DNA of 64,000 nucleotides from Clostridia bacterium (GTDB lineage Bacteria > Bacillota > Clostridia > UMGS1883), in the NCBI GenBank assembly GCA_017505525.1, contig JAFVPB010000007.1:22075-86074 (forward strand), given 5' to 3'. Position numbers and translations under genes: made by a program. A model generated the notes under the pieces. That model was not told the DNA's origin. It searched no databases and worked only from the letters and a program-made list of their open reading frames with translations. Position 1 is the stretch's first letter; each line of letters opens with the position of its first letter. This document shows, in pieces, positions 32,430 through 42,047 of the stretch.

Positions 32430-34070
32430 ATGAAAAAGATATTTATTTGTTTGCTTGCCTTTGTTTTTTCAGTAAACACATTGGTTTTAGCAACTGATAT
32501 AAGTGTGGATTTCAGCCTGAGAACAGTTAATGTAACAGTTACAGATAATCTGGGCGTGGAAAATCCAACACTGCAGCTTTTTACTGCGAATAAAACAGAG
32601 CTGTTATACGCGGATGAGGGCACAAAAAATGAAGACGGAAGCTACAGTTTTGATTCTTTCAAAATGAGAGATGATGCTGTAAGCGGAGATTATGTTGTAA
32701 GAATCGGTGAAAACGGAAAGCTTACCGAAAAAACAGTTTATTATCCATCCAAAGGCGAAATGGTGGCAATGATTAATTTCATTAAATCAGAAGATTTCAG
32801 TGCTGCAGGCCTTGTAAGCACGTATCACAGAATTCTGGGAATTGAAAGTAATCTTTTAGAAAATGCTGATAAGTTGTGGATTGGAAAAATAGAAACAGAA
32901 ATCAAAAAGCTTTCATTAGATAATACTACCGATGAAGCAATAATTAATGGAAGAACAGACGTAAAAGATACTTTAGTTTTATGGACAGACATAATCAAGC
33001 TTTATACTGCAAAGGATAAGGACTCGCTTGATGAGGCAATAGCAAAAGTTGGCGGTCTTGATTTAAAATACTACAAATATATTACCGATTACGAGCACAT
33101 AGGTAAGGCAATGAGCAGCGTTGAGATTGATATGGAAACACTTACAAAAAGTGATGTTTCTGATTTATTCGACGGAGCAATCCTTACAGGAGCTATAATT
33201 CAGAACGACTGGGAAACTGCAAGAGATGTTTTAAAATACTATGTTGAGAAGGAGCTTCTCTCGGTTAAGAGCACATATCTTAAGGCAGGAGCAACAGTTT
33301 ATAAAGACCTTCAATCTAAGAATATTATAGACTACACTAAGCTTAGTGATGAACTTGAAGATAGCTACAAGGATAAAAATCAGGGAGGAAGCGACGGCGG
33401 TTCAGGCGGCTCAGGCGGCTCTTCGGGAGGAACTGTAGTTCCCTCTGATAAAACTATCATATCTGGCGTAACCAATTCGCAGGCTGAAGAGGTTGTAAAT
33501 AATCAAAACAATGCAGTTTCAATGTTTAACGATATTTCATCTCATCCATGGGCACAGGAAGCTATTATTGAGCTTGCAAGAATGGGCGCAATTAACGGAA
33601 AGAGCGAAAAAACATTTGCCCCTAACGACAATATAACGAGAGCAGAATTCGTTAAAATAATCGTTAATACATTTAAGCTTAATGATAATTCGGCAACTGT
33701 AAGCTTTGCAGATGTAAATGCAAACCACTGGTATTACAACGCGGTGGCATCAGCAAGCAAGCTTGGATTAGTAAACGGCATGAATGAAAATAACTTTGGA
33801 GCACTTGAAAATATTTCAAGAGAAGATATGGCAGTTATTGCATCACGCCTTATCGAACTCTTAAATATAAAGAAAGCAGAAAACAAAGTGGAATTCAGTG
33901 ATAAAAACGACATAGCAGATTATGCTGCCGAGGCAATTGATACTCTTTCAGGTCTTGGTATTATAAACGGTATGGGAGATGGAACATTTTCTCCGAAGAC
34001 CAACGTTACAAGAGCGCAGGGCGCAAAGGTTATATACGAATTACACAAAATTTCGAGGAGGGCTGAATAA
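32430..34070 (+). CDS. exported protein with three C-terminal SLH domains and Gly/Ser linker
   Basis: This 546-residue protein has signal peptide 1-21, a beta-sandwich-like N-terminal domain (about 22-110), a helical middle (110-315), a Gly/Ser linker (about 320-337), then three SLH repeats at about 366-418, 425-480 and 488-541 (FNDISSHPWAQEAI with TRAEFVKII; FADVNANHWYYNAV; FSDKNDIADYAAEAID with TRAQGAKVI). The linker plus C-terminal anchor is the plan of cell-surface display proteins. No catalytic motif was seen. Its stop overlaps the start of the next SLH gene by one base, so the surface proteins are translated together. Confidence 0.85.
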   Translation: MKKIFICLLAFVFSVNTLVLATDISVDFSLRTVNVTVTDNLGVENPTLQLFTANKTELLYADEGTKNEDGSYSFDSFKMRDDAVSGDYVVRIGENGKLTEKTVYYPSKGEMVAMINFIKSEDFSAAGLVSTYHRILGIESNLLENADKLWIGKIETEIKKLSLDNTTDEAIINGRTDVKDTLVLWTDIIKLYTAKDKDSLDEAIAKVGGLDLKYYKYITDYEHIGKAMSSVEIDMETLTKSDVSDLFDGAILTGAIIQNDWETARDVLKYYVEKELLSVKSTYLKAGATVYKDLQSKNIIDYTKLSDELEDSYKDKNQGGSDGGSGGSGGSSGGTVVPSDKTIISGVTNSQAEEVVNNQNNAVSMFNDISSHPWAQEAIIELARMGAINGKSEKTFAPNDNITRAEFVKIIVNTFKLNDNSATVSFADVNANHWYYNAVASASKLGLVNGMNENNFGALENISREDMAVIASRLIELLNIKKAENKVEFSDKNDIADYAAEAIDTLSGLGIINGMGDGTFSPKTNVTRAQGAKVIYELHKISRRAE

Positions 34071-37000
34071 TGAAAAAAATAAGCTTATTTGTTGCTATTG
34101 TAATGTTATTTAGCCTTATTCCCACAATGGGAATTAATGCTGCTGACGGAATAGTGGCAAACTCAACCTTTAACGAAGGCTCAAACGGCTGGAGAGGCTC
34201 AGGCGGAACCTTTGTTCTTGAAAATGACGATGCTTTGGGAATTCAGGGCGGTAAGTCATACAGAACAAAGTATTCAACCACAAATACTGAATTTCGTTGC
34301 CTTAACGTAAATCTCACTCCCGGAAGATTATACGAGCTTCAGTTTTATGCAAAGTCGGATACAGTAGGCGCTGAAATCCAGGGAATCAGAACATACAGAA
34401 GCGATGGTGTGTATTACTTTGATAATATTGCACTTACTAAAAGCTGGAAAAAATACAGTGTTGAATTTGTTGCTCCCACAAGAACAAATCACGGTGCAGA
34501 AGCAACTGTTGATGGAGATATGTATTTCCGTCTTATGACGCCCGGTTCATCAGTATGGCTTGACGAGGTTTACTTTATAGACCCCACTGTAGTTGAAGAA
34601 GAAAAGATAGAGTACAGTGAACCCTATGAAGAATATAAATATTCAGCCTCTGCAAATGCAATTAATATGGATGGCTTTGCAGATACTAAGGGGCATTGGG
34701 CAGAATTAACAATAACACTTATGAAAAACGAAAATGTTGTTTCAGGTGTTGGCAACGGAATGTTCCTTCCCAATAAAAAAGTAACGCGCGCAGAATTCTT
34801 AAAGATGCTTACTGCAAAGCTTAATGTTGAAGAGCGTGAATATAAGGGTGCTTATGCAGATGTTAAAGCAGAAAAATGGTACAGCGGCATTGTGCAAAAT
34901 GCAATTGAAATGGGAATTATTTCACCTGTGCTTATTGAAAACGGAAACTTCAAGCCCGATAGTGAAGTAAGCCGTGAGGATGCTGCCGTATTTGTAAGCA
35001 GCTATGTAGATTATATTGGTCTTGGCGATAAAGAAAGTGCCAATATGTTCACAGATGACAGTGCAATAGATGCGCAAAAGAAGGAAAGCGTATACAATGC
35101 TGTGAAAAAAGGTGTGATAAACGGCTACACAGACGGAAGCTTTTCTCCCAAAAAGATATTAACAAGAGCAGAAGCCGTGCAGATTATCCGTAATATATTG
35201 GAATATGACGGGCCGATGGCAGTTTATGTTAATCAAAAAACGGGTAAGAAAGGTAACCCCGGTACGATTGAAGCACCGTTTAAAAATCTTGAAGAGGCAA
35301 CAGAATATATAGACGCACATAACGACAAAATGGACCATCATCTTTATGTTCTTATGCAAGGCGAAATTTTTGTTGATGAAACAATTGCACTTACCCCAAA
35401 AGACACAGGAAATGGTGCATATAGCGTAATATATTCATCCTACGGAAATGAGCAGGCGTTAATTTCAGGCGGTAAGCATTTCAAAGGCGGCTGGGAAGAC
35501 GATAATACCGCACTTGGAATTAAAAAGCTCTTTGTTGGAGAAGGCGTTAAAACACGCCAGATGTTTGTAAATGGTATGCGTATGACACGTGCGAAAACCG
35601 ATACAGGCTTTAAAAATCCATCCTATATCACAGATGATAAGGCAGGATACTATACAGAGGATATGTATTTTGCAAATCACAGAGACATAGACGATTTAGA
35701 ATTTGTATGGCTTGTTACATGGACAGAGCCGAGAGTAACAGCTACCAAGGTTGAACCTATGGGCGAGGGCCTTAAAATAACGATGGAGCAGCCCGGTTTC
35801 AAATATGCAGTAAACAAAGGTCATTTAGCAGTCGATCTGCCCGACCATTTTGAAAATCAGTATGAATTTATTGATGAGCCCGGAGAATGGTATCTGGATA
35901 AAGAAGGCTGGCTTTACTATATTCCTTACGATTTTATAGATTTACAAACAGCAGATATTGTACTTCCCGTAACAGAGAAGCTTATAACTGTTTATGGAAC
36001 TAAAGAAAACAAAGCTAAGAATATTTCGTTTATAAACGTTGGTTTTGGATATAACACATGGCTTCGTCCAAGCGGAGAGAACGGTTTTTCAGATGCTCAG
36101 GGCGGAAGATTCCGTGAGGGTGCAGACCATATCCCCGATTCATCAGTTTGGGTACAGTATACAGATAATGTTACGTTTAAAGATTGTACCTTCTCAAAGC
36201 TTGGAAGTACAGCACTTAACGTAACTGATAATGTTACCGATGTTAATATTATAGGTAACCATATTTATGATATTTCAGGATGCGGAATGTATATAGGTAA
36301 CCATAATGCCGATGGTAAAACTGTTTTCGGTGCAGCAAATGAAGATTATCCTTCTGAAAGAATAGCAATACAAAATAACTACATACACGATTACGGTGTT
36401 GAATATGGCTCGTCAGACGGTATTGAGACTATGGCTGCAAGCTATGTAAACATATCGAATAATGAAGTGTACAACGGAAGATATTCGGGTATCGTTGTAG
36501 GCTATGGTAAAAACAGAGCAGCAGGCTATAAATATGCAATTGATGTAGAGAAAAACTACGTTCACGATGTGCTGAACGGTCATGTTTACGATGGCGGCGC
36601 AATATACGTTACTGAAATGACGGATGGTACATTCGACCGTTACAACACAATTCAGTATAACTATCTTGAAAATCAGCGCAATTATTCAGCTGTGCTGTAT
36701 CTTGATAACAGCTCAAGCTTCTGGAATGTTAACCATAACGTTGTAGATACAAGGAGAATGCCCCTGTGGCACAGAAATCGCCAGACGGCACTTAAGCCTC
36801 CTATCTGGTTCTCATCAGGCGGTTGGGACAACAACCCAGTCGATTATAACTACATATCAATCGAATCGCAGAGCGAAAACCATCATGGCGGCGACTACAC
36901 AAATCCCGAGGGCGAAGCAGCAACCTTTGGCGAGCATATCTACTATATTGATTTAGAAAAAGAACAGTGGCCTGACGAGGCAAAGGGTATCATACAAAAT

Positions 37001-38242
37001 GCAGGACTTACACAGGAATACCTTGCAAAATTCAAGGAAGATAATGTTCAGTATCTTGAAATCGATACCTACACAAAGCACTACCTTAAAGCAGGCGAAT
37101 CGCTTAATGCTTACGAGGCTGCAGGTATCAGAGGCTACGGAAGAAAGAGCGAGGAAAGATCGCTTGAGAACGAAAAGATATACTTTACAACAGACCGTCC
37201 TGATTTAATAAAAGTAGAACCCGATGGAACAGTTACAAGCCTTGCAACAGGACTTGCAAACGTAAGAGTTATACATATAAAGGACGATATTGTAAGAATA
37301 AAAACATTCCAGGTTTCATCTGCCGATGAATACGACCACGCAGAGCTTGATATGAATGAAATGAACATCTATGTTGGAAATACATATAACATAGGTACAA
37401 AGGCATTTACAAAGCTTGGCGATGAAATTGAAGATATAAGCATTACTTATAAAACGGACGATGAAAGTGTTGCAACAGTTGATGAAAACGGTAATGTAAC
37501 TGCAAAGGGCGAGGGAACTACGAAGCTTCACGTTTATACAGACTGCCTTGATGTTAAGGAAGAGCTTGTAATCCCCGTAAACGTTAAGAACAGACCTAAG
37601 AGCGATACATTTGATTTAAGCGAATATTTCGTTGTTGATTTCGAGGGTGCAAAGGCAGAAAACTGGGATAAATGGTTCACTCCTGTTGTGGGAGACCAGG
37701 CAGTTGCCTACGAGGACGGAGTTAAGCTTATTCCCCCAAGAAGAGTTGCTTCATATACGAAATACAACTGCGACGAGCTTCTCAGAATGAAGGTCACAAT
37801 GAATCATACAACAAAGTGGCAGAGCCTTAACCTCAGAGCAACAGACCATACAAAACAGTATGATGAGGTTGGCATAAGTAACTATATGATAAGCTTTGCT
37901 CAGGACAAAGGACCTGCAATTGAACGTTTTGCTTACGACCTTGCCTACAGCAAGATGGACCGTACAGGATCAAACAGGAATGGACAGAAGTATGTTGACT
38001 TCGATTTCCAGAATGGTAAGGAATACGAAATGATTCTCGGTTGTGTTACTTATGACGATTACACAGATGTTATCGTAGTAGTAGATGGTCAGCTTGTGGG
38101 CAGATGGAAAGACACAGGCGAGCAGTATAACACTACAACAGGTGAAGTAGCGCGCGAAAACCTGAATATTAAACAAAAGGGTTGCTTCCAGGTACATTCA
38201 CGTGCCCGTGACGCAAGCGTTGTTCTTAAACCTGCAGACTGA
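34070..38242 (+). CDS. SLH-anchored parallel beta-helix enzyme (GH141-like) with Ig-like domains, paralog 1
   Basis: This 1390-residue protein has signal peptide 1-24, a carbohydrate-binding-like beta-sandwich (about 25-170), three SLH repeats (about 198-378), and a right-handed beta-helix (about 384-1000) with GH141-type landmarks (SGGKHFKGGW, RQMFVNGMRMTRA, IYDISGCGMYIGN, YGSSDGIE, GHVYDGGAIYV). Two Ig-like repeats with VATVDENGNVTAKGEG-type strands (about 1025-1175) and a C-terminal beta domain follow. GH141 members include alpha-L-fucosidase and xylanase, so the exact bond is open. It would act on large polymer at the cell surface. Confidence 0.85.
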   Translation: MKKISLFVAIVMLFSLIPTMGINAADGIVANSTFNEGSNGWRGSGGTFVLENDDALGIQGGKSYRTKYSTTNTEFRCLNVNLTPGRLYELQFYAKSDTVGAEIQGIRTYRSDGVYYFDNIALTKSWKKYSVEFVAPTRTNHGAEATVDGDMYFRLMTPGSSVWLDEVYFIDPTVVEEEKIEYSEPYEEYKYSASANAINMDGFADTKGHWAELTITLMKNENVVSGVGNGMFLPNKKVTRAEFLKMLTAKLNVEEREYKGAYADVKAEKWYSGIVQNAIEMGIISPVLIENGNFKPDSEVSREDAAVFVSSYVDYIGLGDKESANMFTDDSAIDAQKKESVYNAVKKGVINGYTDGSFSPKKILTRAEAVQIIRNILEYDGPMAVYVNQKTGKKGNPGTIEAPFKNLEEATEYIDAHNDKMDHHLYVLMQGEIFVDETIALTPKDTGNGAYSVIYSSYGNEQALISGGKHFKGGWEDDNTALGIKKLFVGEGVKTRQMFVNGMRMTRAKTDTGFKNPSYITDDKAGYYTEDMYFANHRDIDDLEFVWLVTWTEPRVTATKVEPMGEGLKITMEQPGFKYAVNKGHLAVDLPDHFENQYEFIDEPGEWYLDKEGWLYYIPYDFIDLQTADIVLPVTEKLITVYGTKENKAKNISFINVGFGYNTWLRPSGENGFSDAQGGRFREGADHIPDSSVWVQYTDNVTFKDCTFSKLGSTALNVTDNVTDVNIIGNHIYDISGCGMYIGNHNADGKTVFGAANEDYPSERIAIQNNYIHDYGVEYGSSDGIETMAASYVNISNNEVYNGRYSGIVVGYGKNRAAGYKYAIDVEKNYVHDVLNGHVYDGGAIYVTEMTDGTFDRYNTIQYNYLENQRNYSAVLYLDNSSSFWNVNHNVVDTRRMPLWHRNRQTALKPPIWFSSGGWDNNPVDYNYISIESQSENHHGGDYTNPEGEAATFGEHIYYIDLEKEQWPDEAKGIIQNAGLTQEYLAKFKEDNVQYLEIDTYTKHYLKAGESLNAYEAAGIRGYGRKSEERSLENEKIYFTTDRPDLIKVEPDGTVTSLATGLANVRVIHIKDDIVRIKTFQVSSADEYDHAELDMNEMNIYVGNTYNIGTKAFTKLGDEIEDISITYKTDDESVATVDENGNVTAKGEGTTKLHVYTDCLDVKEELVIPVNVKNRPKSDTFDLSEYFVVDFEGAKAENWDKWFTPVVGDQAVAYEDGVKLIPPRRVASYTKYNCDELLRMKVTMNHTTKWQSLNLRATDHTKQYDEVGISNYMISFAQDKGPAIERFAYDLAYSKMDRTGSNRNGQKYVDFDFQNGKEYEMILGCVTYDDYTDVIVVVDGQLVGRWKDTGEQYNTTTGEVARENLNIKQKGCFQVHSRARDASVVLKPAD

Positions 38243-38254
38243 TTAAGAATTTCA

Positions 38255-38280
38255 GCATCGGCGGATTCTTCCGCCGATGC
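38255..38280 (+). other. intercistronic GC-rich hairpin between the two beta-helix genes
   Basis: GCATCGGCGGA (38255-38265), loop TTCT and TCCGCCGATGC (38270-38280) form a perfect 11-bp stem. No T run follows, so it is more likely an mRNA-processing or stability element than a terminator. Confidence 0.6.
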
Positions 38281-38306
38281 AAAGAAAAATATAAAAGGGT
38301 GATGTG

Positions 38307-41300
38307 ATGAAGAAAATAAGTTTTGTACTGATTTTCGCCATTATGGTTAATCTCTTGCCGATGCAGCTTGTTACTGCAACAACACAAGAGGATTGGCTTC
38401 GTCCTGATATGAATATAGATTTAAGCGGTTTTTCAGATACAGAGGATCACTGGATAAATGAAACAGCAGTTCTTTTGAAAAACGAAGGAATTGCATTAGC
38501 TGATGAAGACGGAAATTTCAATCCTGAAGAAAAAATTACAAGAGGGGAATTTATAGAATTTCTGCTTGCAAAGGAAATTAATGAAAGCAGCAGCTACAGT
38601 GTTTCCTACACTGATATTGATGAAACCGACAGAGTTTATCCATATATACAGGCAGCGTGCGAAAATGGTTATATAGATCCGATTTTGATTGTGGATAATA
38701 AATTTTTACCCGATCATTCTCTTACAAGAGAAGAGGCTTGCGTGTTTATTGCAAAATATGCAGAAAAGAAAGGCTTTGCAAATTCAGTGAAGCTGAATAC
38801 GTTTAAAGACGACAGAGCAATTCATTCCTGCTATAAAAATGCAGTATACAGTGCGGTTAAAAAGGGATTTATTGAAGGCTACACAGATGGGTATATTCGC
38901 CCGAGAGAGTATATGACAAAGGCAGAGGCTCTTGAGTGCGTAAGAAAAATTTATGAATATTATGTTCCTCTTGCAATTTATGTAGACGGAGAAAACGGAA
39001 GTGATACGTATGACGGAACTATTGAAAATCCCGTTAAAACACTTCAAAAAGCAACCGATATTGCAGGAGAATACAAGAATTATATTGATACAAATAAAAT
39101 TGACCACAACCTTAATATGAATATAAGGTTGCAAAATGAAATATTTGTGGAAAACACTTTAGCTCTCGACAGCACAGATTCGCCATTAGGTGACAGTCAG
39201 TTAATCTATTCTTCTTATGGGGAAGAGCAGGCTGTTATTTCCGGAGGAAGGCATTTCAAAGGAAACTGGCAGGATTCGGGCGACAGAGGCATTAAAAAGC
39301 TTTATGTTGGCACAGATATAAAAACACGCCAGATGTTTGTAAATGGTATGAGAATGACTCGTGCAAGAACAGAATCAGGCTTCAAAGAAGCTTCCTATTT
39401 AATAAAGGAAGAAAAAGCATACTACACGGAAGACGATATTTTTGTATCGGCTGAAGATGTAGCGGGGCTTGAAATGGTATTCCTTGTTACATGGACAGAG
39501 CCGAGGATTACGGCAGTTTCCAAGGAAATATCGGGAGACGGATGTATTTTGAATATGCAAACAGGCTTTAACAGTCTGATTAATAAAAATCATCTTTCGG
39601 TAAATATGCCCGACCATTTCGAGAATATGTATGAATTTCTCGATGAACCTGGCGAGTGGTATCTCGATAACGACGGATGGCTTTACTACTGGCCATACGA
39701 TTTTGTAAATCTCAGCACCGCTGATATTGTGCTTCCCGTAACAGACGGCTTGGTTACCGTGATAGGAGAGGCAGATAATCAGGTAAAGAATATCGCGTTT
39801 GTTGATGTTGCATTTAAGTATTCCTCATGGATGCTCCCAAGCGGAGAAAGAGGATATTCAGATGCACAGGGCGGCAGAATCCGTCACACGCGCGACCATA
39901 TCCCGGGCGCTTCGGTTTGGGTAAGATTTGCTGATAATATAACAATTGAGGATTGCACGTTCTCCAAGCTTGGCGCAAGCGGACTTAACGCAACCGATAA
40001 CGTAACCGATATACGCATTTACGGAAACCATATATATGATATTTCAGGATGCGGAATGTATGTGGGAAATCACGGCGCAGAGGGATATACCATTCCTACA
40101 GGCGGAGTTGCTTACGACCCATATTTATCTGAAAGAATTATCATATCGAATAACTTTATTCACGACTATGGCATTGAATACGGCTCTTCCGACGGACTTG
40201 AAGTGATGGCGGCATCTTATGTTGAGGTAAGTCATAACGAGGTTGCTCACGGAAGATATTCCGGTATAGTTGTGGGCTATGGTAAAAATGGCGCTAAAAA
40301 GGATTCAAGCGGAAACAAAATTGCAGAAGCAGGATATAAATATGCAATCGATGTGGAAAACAACTACGTTCACGATGTGCTTAACGGCCATATTTATGAT
40401 GGCGGTTCGATATATGTTACAGAATTGACAGACGGAACATTTGACCGTTACAACACAATTCAGAACAACTATCTTGAAAATCAGCGTAACAGAACATCCA
40501 TATTATATCTTGATAACAGCTCAAGCTTCTGGAATGTTAACCATAATGTGGTTGATACAAGAAGAATGCCATTATGGCATAGAAACCGTCAGTCTATTCT
40601 TCTACCTCCTATGTGGTTTTCATCAGGTGGATGGGATAACAACCCCGTTGACTATAACTACATTTCAAAAGAATCTGAAAATGAAAGCCATAAGGGCGGC
40701 GACTACACAAATCCTGAGGGAGAAGCGGCAACCTTTGGAGAGCATATCTACTATGTCGATTTAGAAAACGAAGAATGGCCAAGCGAGGCAAAGAGCATTA
40801 TACAAAATGCAGGTCTTACACAAGAGTATCTTGAAAAATATTCTTATGCATATCCAATGCTTGAGATTGACACATACTCTGTACATTATATAGAGGAAGG
40901 AAATACCTTAAATATTCCAAGTGCAGCAGGTAATTACACAAGCAACGTGAAAAGCTACGGAAGAAAATATGCTGAGGCACAAAGCAATGATTATTCAGTT
41001 TACTATTCTACCGATAAACCTGATGTTGTTTCTGTAAGCAGCGCAGGTGTGGTTACACCGCTCGGTCAGGGAACTGCCAATGTAAGAATTATGCAGAAAA
41101 CAGGAGACGTACTCAGAGTAAAAAGCGTACCTGTTGTAACCGATGATGTGTTTACCTACGTGGAAACAGATGTTGACGATATGTATATGTATGTGGGTAA
41201 CAACTACGATATTGGCCACACTGCATACACGGTAAGTGGAAAAGAAATCGATTCAACGGCAACATATCAGAGTACAGATACCTCGATTGCCACAGTTGAC

Positions 41301-42026
41301 ACGCAGGGCAGCGTTACGGCAGTAAAAGCGGGGGAAACCTATGTTACTGTGAATGTAACGGCAGAAAATAAAACTGTTTCAAAAACAGTGCTTGTTCACG
41401 TTAAGGATCGACCAACATCAGAAGGTATTAACTTAGATGAGTACCACGTTGTTGATTTTGAAGGTGCAAGAGCAGAAAACTTCGGAATGTGGTATAACGG
41501 CGACAGTAACAATCCCGCTACAGCTTTTGGCAAAGGCATTCGAATAGCACCTATGTGGTATGCATCAGCCTATAAAAAATATAACTGCGACGAGCTTTTA
41601 AAATTTAATATGAAGGTTAATAAAACGGGGGATAATCCCGTTTGGCTGGAATTAAAAGCCTCTAATCATAAAGAAGCTTATGATGCAGAAAATCAAAGCC
41701 ACTATTTTATTCAGTTCAGAGAAGGAGAACCATTCTTAGTTACACGATACGAAACGGGCGTGAAGAGTGATGGCAACCGTCATAATGGGCCTGTTCAGAG
41801 CTTGGTTGACTTTAAATACGGAACAGAATACGAGGTTATAGTGGGTTGCGTTGAAAACGGATATTCCACCGAAGTAATAATGCTGATGAGGGAAGCGGGA
41901 ACGGATGATGAATTTGCCACTGCAATATATTGGAAAGATGTGGCAGGAGGTCGTTTAAAAGGTAAAGGAACAGTTCATATTACGGCAAGACCTCAATCAA
42001 GTGTTGAGTTAATGCCCGCTGAATAA
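38307..42026 (+). CDS. SLH-anchored parallel beta-helix enzyme (GH141-like) with Ig-like domains, paralog 2
   Basis: This 1239-residue paralog of the previous protein has signal peptide 1-24, three SLH repeats (about 35-215), the beta-helix (about 220-860: SGGRHFKGNW, RQMFVNGMRMTRA, DISGCGMYVGNHG, YGSSDGLE, GHIYDGGSIYV), two Ig-like repeats (about 880-1040) and a C-terminal beta domain. It lacks the N-terminal carbohydrate-binding-like domain of paralog 1. An in-frame GTG one codon earlier (38304) is possible; ATG 38307 is better placed after AAGGG. Retaining the beta-helix core but changing the binding module suggests related activity on a different part of the polymer. Confidence 0.85.
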   Translation: MKKISFVLIFAIMVNLLPMQLVTATTQEDWLRPDMNIDLSGFSDTEDHWINETAVLLKNEGIALADEDGNFNPEEKITRGEFIEFLLAKEINESSSYSVSYTDIDETDRVYPYIQAACENGYIDPILIVDNKFLPDHSLTREEACVFIAKYAEKKGFANSVKLNTFKDDRAIHSCYKNAVYSAVKKGFIEGYTDGYIRPREYMTKAEALECVRKIYEYYVPLAIYVDGENGSDTYDGTIENPVKTLQKATDIAGEYKNYIDTNKIDHNLNMNIRLQNEIFVENTLALDSTDSPLGDSQLIYSSYGEEQAVISGGRHFKGNWQDSGDRGIKKLYVGTDIKTRQMFVNGMRMTRARTESGFKEASYLIKEEKAYYTEDDIFVSAEDVAGLEMVFLVTWTEPRITAVSKEISGDGCILNMQTGFNSLINKNHLSVNMPDHFENMYEFLDEPGEWYLDNDGWLYYWPYDFVNLSTADIVLPVTDGLVTVIGEADNQVKNIAFVDVAFKYSSWMLPSGERGYSDAQGGRIRHTRDHIPGASVWVRFADNITIEDCTFSKLGASGLNATDNVTDIRIYGNHIYDISGCGMYVGNHGAEGYTIPTGGVAYDPYLSERIIISNNFIHDYGIEYGSSDGLEVMAASYVEVSHNEVAHGRYSGIVVGYGKNGAKKDSSGNKIAEAGYKYAIDVENNYVHDVLNGHIYDGGSIYVTELTDGTFDRYNTIQNNYLENQRNRTSILYLDNSSSFWNVNHNVVDTRRMPLWHRNRQSILLPPMWFSSGGWDNNPVDYNYISKESENESHKGGDYTNPEGEAATFGEHIYYVDLENEEWPSEAKSIIQNAGLTQEYLEKYSYAYPMLEIDTYSVHYIEEGNTLNIPSAAGNYTSNVKSYGRKYAEAQSNDYSVYYSTDKPDVVSVSSAGVVTPLGQGTANVRIMQKTGDVLRVKSVPVVTDDVFTYVETDVDDMYMYVGNNYDIGHTAYTVSGKEIDSTATYQSTDTSIATVDTQGSVTAVKAGETYVTVNVTAENKTVSKTVLVHVKDRPTSEGINLDEYHVVDFEGARAENFGMWYNGDSNNPATAFGKGIRIAPMWYASAYKKYNCDELLKFNMKVNKTGDNPVWLELKASNHKEAYDAENQSHYFIQFREGEPFLVTRYETGVKSDGNRHNGPVQSLVDFKYGTEYEVIVGCVENGYSTEVIMLMREAGTDDEFATAIYWKDVAGGRLKGKGTVHITARPQSSVELMPAE

Positions 42027-42047
42027 GAAAGGATAAGGAGGATTAAG

